In this document: one piece after another, positions 54,289 through 64,000 of the stretch
How the letters are laid out: every line of letters begins with the position of its first letter
Numbering within the stretch: the stretch's first letter is position 1
Assembly: GCF_964204645.1 (NCBI RefSeq)
Contig: NC_134028.1
Span: 13,689,263 to 13,753,262, forward strand
Length of the DNA: 64,000 nucleotides
Direction: 5' to 3'
From: Tubulanus polymorphus
Taxonomy: Eukaryota > Nemertea > Palaeonemertea > Tubulaniformes > Tubulanidae
Notes under the pieces: generated by a model
What the model was told of the DNA's origin: nothing
The model's database searches: none
The model's input: the letters and a program-made list of their open reading frames with translations, nothing else
Position numbers and translations under genes: made by a program

Positions 54289-55051
54289 TTACTCTTTACA
54301 TCTTATAACTAATTCATATATCACAGGAAAGTTATTCAAATCGATTAAGTATCCATTGTGATTTCTAATTTCTAATCTAAAATTATTAAATTGAGGAATG
54401 CTTGGTTTGAAATCACATTCTGTTAAATTATAATTTATTTGTGTTCCAAATTCTTTAACATTCTCCAATGGTAAAATATTTAGTAAACCAGAATTACAAG
54501 TTATATCTTTAGTTGCTTCATATGTTTTTGTAGGATCGATTAAATTGCAATAAATATAAAAGTGTGTAAAAGGTATTAAGTTTTGTGTAGCATCAGCATT
54601 GCGTATCCTTACATCTGGGGTTATTCCTAAAATTTTAGCTAAAGGTTTTTTAACTAGAAATTGATGTTGATCTTCATTACCTAATTTTATTCTTACTTTA
54701 TCGCAGCTATCACTTTTAGTCAGTCTTAATCCAAATCCAGCAGATGCACCCATTTTTGAGCGTGCTCTTTTATTAATTTCTTGAGCTAATGTATATATCT
54801 AAATTATATAATCCTGGTTTGAGATAAAGATGAAACCATTTATTCTTATTTCTATCCTGAATTAAAAAGACTCTATGTTCAATAGTTTTATCCGATACAT
54901 TGTAAAAAGAATTACATAAACTTACATTAACTTATTTTAAATCTACACAATTCTTAAATTCTCTATCTAATTGTACTAGTAAATTATGTGATTTATAATT
55001 TGTAAGTCTTCTTGAATCAACAAATATTCTGTATTCTTTTAATTCTACCAT
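54289..55051 (-). pseudogene. Penton-like minor capsid protein, copy C
   Basis: ATG 55051 (MVELKEYRIFVDSRRL). TAA near 54934 and a small insertion near 54790 inside the GLYNL motif break it; open 54753-54289 with GFGLRLTKSDS, FLVKKPLAKILGI and NHNGYLIDLNNFP. Vertex (penton) role inferred from beta-rich content, the GLYNLxTLAQEIN motif and position. Confidence 0.5.
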
Positions 55052-55065
55052 TTATTTTACATATT

Positions 55066-55419
55066 TTATTCGAAATCTATTTCATGGTGCCCTTTTTCAT
55101 TCTTACCTTTGTATATGAAATAGAAATCACCTGAACGTAATTCTTCTAGATCTTCACTTGATAATCTATGAAATCTATCAGGTAAATATGTTCTGAATTT
55201 ATATGTATCTCCTTTTAATCCTTCATATTCTAAGTGTATAACTAATTTATCTCCATATTTTTTAGTAACTGTAACAATATTTGTAATTAGATATTTCTTA
55301 TGAATTGTTAATTCTTTTAACTTCTTAAATTTATAATCTACTGATTTGACATTTGAAGTATCTTTTATTCTATCTAGAAATAATATGTTGTTCTCACTGT
55401 TTGCTTGTTTACTCTCCAT
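55066..55419 (-). CDS. Small conserved Polinton protein beside polymerase, copy C
   Basis: 117 residues, intact. N-terminal polar tail, LKELTIHKKYLITNI, a TKKYGDKLVIHLEYEG strand-rich block, LPDRFHRLSSEDLEEL, and YKGKNEKGHHEI at the C-terminus. The short beta-rich, YG-containing layout is compatible with an OB-like nucleic-acid-binding fold, unproven. Always next to polymerase in B and C; a more divergent relic lies at 6452-6779. Confidence 0.65.
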   Translation of the reverse strand: MESKQANSENNILFLDRIKDTSNVKSVDYKFKKLKELTIHKKYLITNIVTVTKKYGDKLVIHLEYEGLKGDTYKFRTYLPDRFHRLSSEDLEELRSGDFYFIYKGKNEKGHHEIDFE

Positions 55420-55448
55420 TTATAATACATATTTTTATAAAAATTTGA

Positions 55449-58400
55449 TTAACACGTTAGAATTCTTTTCATAATCTCATTCTCTTTTGTCTCTTCTCTT
55501 TTAAATTTTACGTATTCATCTAAATTGCAACCATATGCAACCGTATGAATTCCATCATCTAAAATATATCTTTTATCATCAAATGGATTCAAACTAACCT
55601 TCTCTATTTCTTCAATAAACATTTCGTGGTACTCAGATCTTAAACATCTCATCTTCATTGAATATACAATTGATGTTATCTTTGAAATGAATATTCTTTT
55701 CTACTACACTTTTGGTAATTCCTTTTAACTTTTTAGATTCATGGGTTTTAGTTTTATATGAATACATTTAAGATCTAATACCAATGAAATCTATCATTTC
55801 TTCACCACCTAATTCATCCTTGAATTTACCAGGTCGCTTTTTATTATCATTGCTAAACAATTCATGATCTTTAGGATAATTACTGAAATCAAAATGATGT
55901 TTTAATGTTTTTAAATCATCAGTTATGTTATTAGTTTGCAGAGGCGGATCCAGACCGTATTAGCCGTATTGCCCAATACGGTCTAGAATTTTTAAGTGCC
56001 CTTCGAAATTTCACCGGCAATGTTTTTAAAGGCATTATTTCAGCAACCGCTAATTCCGTGTCCGGGTCGTTTATTCTGGATTGCTCTGCAAGTCTCTAGA
56101 AGCCCTCTAAAAGCCTTTAAATGGTACCATATTTTCAAAATTTTCTGGGGGAGGGCCCCCATACCCCCTTCGAAGGACGTCGCGCCTTCGGCACTCGCAT
56201 TGACCTGGCTACTGGGTGTGCCCTACGATCAGAAAGGTGCCCTTAAGTTTCCTTCCAATACTGTCTACCCATCCCCCTGGATCCGCCCCTGGTTTGTATC
56301 TTTAATATGTATCAGTATCAAAATATAAGATTTCTATATGTTTTTCTCCAAAATGAGGTTGTAATACATTATAATAGAATTCATACATAAATAACTTGGA
56401 TAATTCTAAAACTGATGCTCCAACATAAATTGGTTTATTAAATTTCATAGAAGTTTTTCTCATTTTAACTGCAGCTAAATTTTCATCAAATATTCTGTTA
56501 CCCATAAATTTAGGGTATGATTGTAAATGCCTTATCCTTTTGCCATTACTTACTAACTCAATATCATTTCTATTTCTAATATTTTCACAAGTCTTACCAT
56601 AGAATGCATTATTCATTTACTTGAAGAAATCTTTCTCGAAATCAGTTTTAGCTTCAGTTCGCTGTTTGGTGTTAAAATCTATATATTTTTCTAACCATTT
56701 AGATTGACTAAATGAAATATATCTATGCACTTTTTTTAGGATCATTCCTTGTTTCAAATAAAACTTTAACATTCTATAATGTACTACATAATTATATTTA
56801 TCTTCCCGAGTTACCATTAACTTTTCTGTATGAATATGATTATCGGGTTTAATTCTTTTTTGATAATTTGATAATTCTTCATGAGTAACAGTTTTATGTT
56901 CGGGGCAGTATGCTAGATTTCTAGATTTAAATTTAATATGTTCGGGATATTCTAAATCTACAACAAAGAAGTAACCAGTATCTGAATCATCTGCAATATC
57001 TAGGATTCTTTTCTTCCAATCAAATTGATCATTATTTCCATGTTGCAAAACTTCACTTATTTCAAATACTCCATAAGGTTGTGGTTCCATCATTGCCCAA
57101 CCATACAAATTATTTGCATCTATATATGATAACTTATATCCAGGGTTATCATTTACTTTGAAATATCTATCGCCTAATACACCTGAAACTCCTCCTCTTA
57201 CAGATTTTTCAAATAATAGTAATTGATCTATATTTGTTAACAAATCCATTTTTATATCTGTAAATTTTAAACCACAATCCCATGTCCACAAGCCCAACCT
57301 GGGCTAGAATAACAATGACAAGGATCAATATTAAAAAATTTTAGGTTTACATCTCTAAACCTTTCAAATATATCCGATAATAATAATACATCTGATTTTA
57401 AATATAAATCTGCTAATGGTCCATGATTTTTCATTCCAAAATAATTCCATATATTCAATGTTCTATTATAAACTTCATCTTTAACATGTTCATTTTTCAA
57501 TTCATCATAAAATTGTTCCTTTTTAAGTTCAGTTATATTAAAATCATTATGATTTTTATAAAAACTATATGGTATTGCCTTTATATAGCAATAATTTAAA
57601 ATCACTATTAGTTGGGTAGTGTTGCTTTAATATCTTTAATTCATCATCAACTAATGATTTTGATAAGTTATGTAATGAACTGTTTAAAAATCTATATGAA
57701 TCTATAAATCTTAGGCACCCAAATTGGAATGATATATAATTCTCAGATGTTCTAGCTAACATTTTAAATTCATAAGTTGGTATTTTATCTTTTGATCTAT
57801 TTGAATTTAATCTTTTTATTTCATTATTGATTTCTTTCATTTTATGACATAACTGTTTGATAAATAAATGTGCATCATATCCTGATAGATTATGAAATAT
57901 AACTGGAACAAAATTGATTTTCGTTGCTTGCAAATTACAATTCTCATGTGCTGCGCCTCTAAACTTTCCATTCAAATGATCATGGTCTCTTACTTTTTTT
58001 ATCTTTATAATTAAATATCTTTTCACAATAATAACATTTATCTGCAAACTCAAATGCTTCTTTATCTTCTTCTGTCATTAATATTTCTTTATTTGTATTC
58101 AATAATTGACTAAATCTTATTTCATATTCAATTAATAAGTCACAAAAATGATTGATAACATTTTCATTTCTATAATGATAATATTCACTTTTAATTAGTT
58201 CTGGATAATCAGATTTAATATATAACCCGAAAGCTGCAGCTGATTGATGAATCTTTTTAATTGTATTTGTTTTTGGTGGTTCATCTGAAAAATCATTTTC
58301 ATTAGAATTTAATTTCTTTCTTTTATAATATATTTCTTTTCTATCTTGATCAGTTAATTCTTTATTTAATGATTCAAAATCTCCATATATAACGAATGGT

Positions 58401-59802
58401 ACTTTATTTTTGTAATCATATTTTTTGAATTCTAATATTTTATCATTTTCATTTGGTAAAACTAATTTACAATAATCATGATTTTCACATAATTGTTCAT
58501 GATTCAATAATGCACTTTCAGTTCTGAATTTATGTAAACATTTTCTACATAGATATATTTTATCATCAAAATCATTTTCTGATTTAAAAAATAAATCAAT
58601 TCTTTTAATCCACATATAATGATTCTCATAATATAATATATCTATAACATCGTTTGAATCATAATCTTTTGATAGATATAAAGGTTCTAATGTATAATGT
58701 TTTATATTGTTGCCTTTTGTTTTTGGTAATTTGATTAAATCAAACACATTTATCTTCATATTATTATCTCTTTCTATTTTTGGGATATTTTTAATTCTAA
58801 CTGGGTAATTATCTATCTTATAAATATTTTCAAATGGTTTATAAATTGATACTCTACAAATATTAACAGTTGCAGGATGTAAACAACTTATTATGGTCCA
58901 TAGAAAACATTTATCATCAGAATTTTGTATATTTATAACAGCATTAGTTTTAAATGGTAGTTTGATATAACTTGATCAATTTATACTATCATCATTATAA
59001 TATGATAAATTATTTTCATCAATTGGTTTTGATTTAGTTAACTTATTATATTTTGTGTTATACACATGTAAAGTCATAAATATTATTTCATCAAATATTA
59101 AATCAGATCCTTCAAAATATTTCTCTTCTATTTTAGTTTTTATTTCATTATAACATTTATTTAATCTATCTTCTATATGTTGTTTTGAAATAATATGTTG
59201 TGAATGAGAATTTATATTATATATTGGTTTATCTTCAGATTTTATAAAATTAACTTTTGATTAGGATATTCTACGTCTGTAATTATTTTTATTATATCTT
59301 TCATATTTTCTAAATGTTTTTTATTTTCTTCCAATGTTTTTCCTGTATGAAATTTAAACTCAATTGCAGCTGGACCAATATCACTTTTAAATGCTTCGGT
59401 TATTTCTATATCTTTTTTATTATCTAATGAATTAATATAATTTCTTACATCTTCCATGTATGGTCTTTTATTGTTTAATTTATTTTTTATTCTTTTAATT
59501 GTCTTCTGCTTCTTATCATTATCATTATCAAAATAATCTTCACCTAAAATATCATTATTCTTATTTCTAATATGACTTTTAGATTTTAAATGTTCATTAT
59601 AATATCTTTTATCACTGAATGGTTGATTACATGTATCACATTTGTATGTTTCTTTTTCATTCTTTAATTCATCTAATTTAGTTTCTAATATATCATCTTC
59701 ATATTCTAATTTTAATTTATTCTCTAAATGTGTTTTATTTTTATTGTGTCTTGCTTTTTGAGATTTATCTATGTTGATTTTACATGTTGAACAGTAGTTC
59801 AA
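55449..59802 (-). pseudogene. PolB: Protein-primed family B DNA polymerase with N-terminal zinc fingers, copy C
   Basis: Replicates the linear element from terminal-protein primers. Two C2H2-like fingers near 59790-59600 (CSTCKINIDKSQKARHNKNK, CDTCNQPFSDKRYYNEH). Exonuclease: YGDFESLNKE near 58385, FHNLSGYDAHLFIKQL near 57890, YLKSDVLLL near 57395. Polymerase: DANNLYGWAMMEPQPYG near 57110, NNAFYGKTCEN near 56600, YFDTDTY near 56308. C-terminal NPFDDKRYILDDGIHTVAYG near 55560. Breaks near 59255, 58975, 58010, 57590, 57290, 56620 and 55670, plus the insertion at 55939-56291. First codon is TTG at 59802 next to the TIR; an ATG is not visible. Confidence 0.9.
55939..56291. mobile_element. 353-bp hAT-like non-autonomous element in the polymerase gene
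   Basis: Terminal inverted repeats CAGAGGCGGATCCAG and CTGGATCCGCCCCTG, flanked by GTTTG on both sides (55934-55938, 56292-56296). GC-richer than the host gene. The 5-bp duplication is shorter than the usual hAT 8 bp, so superfamily is tentative. Confidence 0.75.
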
Positions 59803-59807
59803 TCACA

Positions 59808-60034
59808 CTTAATGACACTTTTAACGTTTAATGTTTAAAAATCTAACTCATACAAATATAAATATTGAAATATGTTTAAAATATATCTATATATCTATCT
59901 ATAAGAGCTCGTTAATTACTCGTTACTTTTTTACTCAAACTTTTATATTGAATAATCTATCAATTTATATGTTATTCATATATATTTTATTCAGGTATAT
60001 GATCATTTTAAGAGTAATAGGGGTTTAGTTGTTC
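59808..60034 (-). repeat. Right terminal inverted repeat of Polinton C
   Basis: Reverse complement of 41426-41640; includes TAGATAGATATATAGATATA and AAACCCCTATTACTCTTAAA on the minus strand. Confidence 0.9.
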
Positions 60035-60310
60035 AATTCAATTCACAATTAATTTAACAGAAAAGCGGTAAGTTTTAGGTATTTAAACTTAAAGATACAA
60101 ATGTACATACAGAGATTTTTCAAATGGCCGCTAACGTAAGCATCCAATGAAAGTAAAAGAACATTAAGATAATTTTCTAATAACGTGAAAGTGGATGTTT
60201 TATTCTGAAATTTGATTTGTGCCAATAAAGAATGATTGAATTGTTGGCATGAATACCAATTTCAAGACTGATCACGCATGCTCAACCAAGGTTGGTTTGC
60301 GCTGCTGAAA
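60034..60310 (+). repeat. Right host flank of Polinton C, paralogous to 62680-62945
   Basis: Begins TTCAATTCAATTCA and shares ATGGCCGC, CAATGAAAGT, AATAAAGAATGA and CAATTTCAAGACTGATCAC with 62680-62945. In that paralogue the sequence is contiguous with the left-flank repeat. Confidence 0.8.
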
Positions 60311-61805
60311 TGCAATATGGGCTTGCAAGTCTGCAAAATCTCATTTGAACGTTTCAAATGTATTAGATATGATTATGAGAGCAACTTTACTTTTGTCAAC
60401 ACGTCATGATGGGCGACTGTGGTAATTTCTGGGCGTAAGGTAAATTTGACAGCTTATTATGATGATGATTACGGGTTTTTGACAAATGGGATCCGGCTAA
60501 AATTATTTATAACTCGTCGCGCCCAAGGAATGGATTGACGCCGACGGCATTCAGTACCTATTAATCTAAATTGGGCAAACTTTTTTTAACGACTGCGAAT
60601 GATGTTTTTGCTGCGTTGTGATAATTATCATTTTTTTGAGGAATGACGTACCATCTGTTAGAAAATGTATCAATTCTTAATTTCAGACCATCGAGGAAAG
60701 GAGGAATCATCGAGGAATGGAGGAATCATAGACAAGGCTGATTTTTTTGTTAAACCGTGGCAAAGACGACCTTATAGGCATATCTATATAACCGAAAATT
60801 AGGTAGAGACTTCAGGACTCGGTAGCGGACACCGGCCCAGAAAAATACATAACGCGTGCTGTCGGTTCCTAGCATGATTTCAGCGTTTTTCGGGAATTCC
60901 CTGAAATGTCAGCGTTGTTTTCAGCGTTTAAGTTTTTCAGCTTTTTCAGCGAAGTTCAGGAACCGGCCCCTGCTGGATCCCTGGACAAAACTTATCGCCG
61001 TTGCGAAAATTACCAGCTCGAAAGAATGATGATTATGTATTTATGTAACATCATCTATGGTGAAAAACTAAAACTAATTAAGCGCCATTAGATCTTTAAA
61101 CGACGACTGATTCCCCACATCGAGTGAAACACCTGAACGTTTCTCCCGGGCGCATGTCGACGCGTCAATGAATGCAGGACATGAACAAGACAAAACATCC
61201 GATATGGTGACCTTGGCCATTGACCTAGACAACCCGAACCGTTACCCACGGTGTCTAGGATAGTGCATTCATCAAATGGCACCAAAATATGTCGAATCGT
61301 CTACGAGTAAGAGCACGGAAATAAAATAAATAATACAAAGCAGTTTCCGGTGAACTTGGTCTTTGGCATACACAACCCGAAATCTATCAGTTATCCGTGG
61401 TTGCTGGTAGAACCTATCCAAGTTATTTCAAACCGTTTTTTTTTATGAGAAAGAATCTGGAAACGAACGATAATCGTAAAATGGCTTCATGTCACCTTGG
61501 CCTTGGCCTTGAATAAACATGACCCAAAATCTAATCAATTGAAAATCTTATGTAGTACAATACAATTTTTGAATTTCAAGAAAATCTGTCAAATGGTTTG
61601 TGCGATGGCACAGATACGACTGCCGACAGAGAGACAGTGAAACCAGTACGCATAAAACCAACCGAATTGAAAGATATTCGATAGATCTCGGAGTAATTGC
61701 TTGAAAATGTACATGTATGTAGCCAATATCGTAAATTGCTCATTGTTCTCAAATGGCTACTAATTCACCTCTTACATAAAGGCATGTACATCAACATTGA
61801 CTTAC
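60311..61805. other. Probable intron of the dual-oxidase-like gene
   Basis: Contains the dispersed repeat at 60790-60910 (inverted partner of 40590-40730). No further exon of the downstream gene could be supported on the minus strand. Confidence 0.45.
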
Positions 61806-61990
61806 CCATAGCAGATTTCCAATGTGCGTCCATATCACCAAGCGATGTTAAATGTTTCTGAAATAGTTTTTGAAAATTGGTGAAACTGAATTCTCTTTTT
61901 CCTGTTGCTCTGATTGCGGATAAGACGTCAGACATGAGTTGTTGACTTTTTTCTATAGTCGTTTCACTACACGCCATATCGGTGAATGAC
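61806..61990 (-). CDS. DUOX-like: Dual-oxidase-like exon (second of two)
   Basis: Acceptor TTTTTCAG at the high end, donor GGTAAGT at the low end. It continues the split Arg codon of the exon at 62113-62206: SFTDMACSETTIEKSQQL, then FSFTNFQKLFQKHL. This layout (EF-hand, then an RSF helix, then a W/F-D/N-F helix) is that between the second EF-hand and the membrane oxidase region of DUOX. A degenerate third EF-like helix may be present. Family by recall, not search. Confidence 0.6.
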
Positions 61991-62112
61991 CTGAAAAACA
62001 CATTATCATTCAATGGTTACAGTACCCTTGATAACTTCGTCCAATAACGCTTTTGAATTTTTTTTTGCTTGGCATCAGATGCGTTTCTTCTTCAATTGAC
62101 TGCATTTCAAAC

Positions 62113-62206
62113 CTGATCATATGCTCAATTTCATTGTGATCCAGATAACCGTTTCCATCTACGTCATACATATCGAAAAACATTCTCAATTTTTCTTCAA
62201 CTGTTC
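62113..62206 (-). CDS. DUOX-like: Dual-oxidase-like EF-hand exon (first of two)
   Basis: Acceptor TTTATACAG before 62206 and donor AG|GTTTGA after 62113. Encodes TVEEKLRMFFDMY followed by a canonical EF-hand loop DVDGNGYLDHNE and IEHMI; exon ends in phase with 61990. In DUOX, Ca2+ binding here activates H2O2 production at the membrane. A NOX5-type or other EF-hand protein is the alternative. Confidence 0.65.
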
Positions 62207-62209
62207 CTG

Positions 62210-62945
62210 TATAAAAAACCAGAAAGAAATTCTGAAAATGGGCTTGCTGACATGGTTGTACTGAAAGCTTGGTGGTTTGTTTTCTGTAGTAGAATTCATC
62301 GAACTTTGAACTTTAAAAAGAGCTTAGGGATCAGTGTTGTCATACATTATTACATTAAATATTTATTACACCCCGGGGTTGGGAATCGGAATGGTTTTAT
62401 TGTAGATGTGGAAAAAGTTAGTGCAAGCTTTTAGATGGCTATTATTTGAAATTTTTGGTGTCTATTCGGAATCTATCATATGATGATAATTGCTAGATTT
62501 CTAATGAAGACTTTGCTGGAATAGTTTCGCTGTATTGAAACGTTTACAGCTGAAATAAAAAAACGTGATTAAGTCGAGTGACTTCAGGTTAAGAGAAGCG
62601 AACTCGAAAAGAGATATGAGGCACGATTTTTACGTTTTAAATAATAAAGACATAAAGACATGATCTCTGCAGTCAGTTCAATTCAATTCAGAATTTATTT
62701 TACAGTTATAGCGGTTTTAAGTTTTAGATAACGTATAAGTGTTCATACAAATATTTTTCAATGGCCGCTTATGCAAGCCCCCAATGAAAGTTAACAAAAA
62801 TTAAAAGAATTTGAAAAAAAGGGAAAGTGTTTGCTGAAAAGAATGTCAATAAAGAATGAATTGAATTGTCATCAGCACTATGCCGCGCATAAACACCAAT
62901 TTCAAGACTGATCACACGATCAAGGTTGGTGTACGCTGCTGAAAT
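62210..62945 (+). repeat. Empty-site paralogue of the Polinton C target
   Basis: 62210-62640 matches the left flank (40880-41299) and 62680-62945 matches the right flank (60034-60310); between them are about 45 bases and no Polinton. Confidence 0.75.
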
Positions 62946-63720
62946 AACAAAAACCGATTAAATTAAATCATAAAACAAAGAAAACGACAACCAATAAAGC
63001 CAATATACGAAAGGAACATTGATTTTTTACTGCGTTAAATGTGTGTAAATATCAGAGCTCAAGAAACTTTCTAACGAAAATTATTGACTTTCCGAGCAAG
63101 TTTGGGCTTGTGCAAGCCTGCAATCCCATGAAAATAATCTTTCTTTGCAACTTTTAACTTCAGAGTATCGACGATAAGCTTTCGAAATTAAGCCTAACAC
63201 TCATTATCATGGAAACAATCGCATTTTTGCTATAATCGGTTGCTACGCCACCCGATACACATCCTCTTCTCCGATACTTTATTAAAGAAGGGTAAACCTT
63301 CATTCGATAATCTATCGCCTCGTGTTATAGTATACTATATTATGGTAACCCTTCTTAGATACTCATCGCCAGAAGGGCGCGCGCGTTAACACTCGGTCGT
63401 TTATTCTGGGATTCGAACATCAACAGTATTGGCCGTAAATCGGTCGACATTCTGCATTTTAGTGAACGTGGCGCGTTACTTTTTTACTTAAAACCCACTG
63501 GATCTTACGATACATCGTCGTCGATAAACGTGAATTAAAGTCTATTATTATCTCTAAGTGATCAAGTAAGTCATTTGCACGTCGTCGAAGAAGAAAGCCT
63601 TACCGTTAATCCAAATGCATTTAATAACGGTCCTCCTTCTTATTACCATACCGAGGGCGAGATCAGATGACGTATTTACCGAGATGAACCGAGATGACAT
63701 GTAGAAATATAACATATTTA
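62946..63720. other. No gene recognised
   Basis: Contains a minus-strand GTTCGAATCCC block near 63410-63422 like those at 12225 and 32930; otherwise unassigned. Confidence 0.5.
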
Positions 63721-63725
63721 TTTAT

Positions 63726-64000
63726 TCCTTATCGATTTTAACACTTGAAATCATATTATATCAGTAATAAATGCCTGCTGGAGTCATATTTTACATATTT
63801 TATCGGATATTTTGTAGAAAAATATCTTTACTGAGATGAGATCGTCGATCAATCAAATTTAATGAAATTTTATTGCTAACCGAGATTACGATTAAGTCAA
63901 ATTTTTTTTTACAAAATATCCGGAAAAATATGTAAAATATGACTCTAGAAGGTATTTATTACTGATGCAACATGATTTCAAGTGTTAAAATCGATAAGGA
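63726..64000. repeat. Long inverted repeat running off the window
   Basis: Arms 63726-63823 and 63903-64000 are about 90 percent complementary (TCCTTATCGATTTTAACACT ... and its complement at the very end), with an 80-base centre. Looks like a foldback element; the right arm may extend past the window. Confidence 0.85.

Noticed and set aside
55996-56328. 110-residue frame inside the polymerase gene
   Set aside because: It lies within the 353-bp hAT-like insertion and runs across its edge; not a gene.

Overview
The window reads as metazoan nuclear DNA, most likely from a marine invertebrate (a lophotrochozoan such as a mollusc would fit, but this is inference). It is very AT-rich and dominated by transposable elements. 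The only host-gene signal I can support is two exons of a dual-oxidase-like gene near the right end (61806-62206, minus). The main content is three copies of one Polinton/Maverick (adintovirus-like) family: a virus-like DNA transposon with a protein-primed family B DNA polymerase, a DDE integrase ending in a chromodomain, an A32/FtsK-type packaging ATPase and a double-jelly-roll-type major capsid protein, plus small membrane, coiled-coil and zinc-finger proteins.

Copy A (1 to about 7240, cut by the window start) keeps the most intact genes. All run on the plus strand: conserved virion-type protein (3' part), coiled-coil/membrane protein (one in-frame TAG), capsid protein (one frameshift near its end), integrase, ATPase, a CTAGTT-rich tandem array, and two small membrane proteins. 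Degraded minus-strand fragments and a DIRS-type retroelement (7485-10125, inverted repeats to 10695) follow. Region 10.7-14.0 kb is mostly unassigned, with a tRNA-derived SINE-like block and two copies of a 270-bp repeat.

Copy B (about 14.05-39.4 kb) is a wreck. Its HNH-nuclease gene (14046-14677) is separated from the rest by a 9.2-kb segment bounded by inverted repeats (about 14680-23880), which carries a Penelope-like element. Then come the two small membrane genes, integrase and ATPase (plus), a zinc-finger gene split by a second Penelope-like element, the capsid gene, the coiled-coil gene (minus) and, after a 1.2-kb insertion, a fragment of the virion-type gene. At about 34290 the element flips: polymerase, a small conserved gene, a penton-like gene and a fragment follow on the plus strand.

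Copy C (about 41300-60033, 18.7 kb) is structurally complete, with about 210-bp terminal inverted repeats. Its plus-strand left part holds HNH gene, unknown gene, two membrane proteins, integrase and ATPase. This part converges on a minus-strand block of zinc-finger protein, capsid, coiled-coil protein, virion-type protein, a row of small membrane proteins, penton-like protein, a small conserved protein and polymerase. Most genes carry frameshifts or stops and the polymerase is split by a 353-bp hAT-like element. Its host flanks are found joined, without the element, at 62200-62945, which places both element ends.

The genes are intronless and nearly abutting. Many share a start-site signature: a T6-8 run, usually exactly 9 nt, then ATG in the context TAAATG. 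It resembles poxvirus-type late promoters and is the most interesting regulatory observation here.
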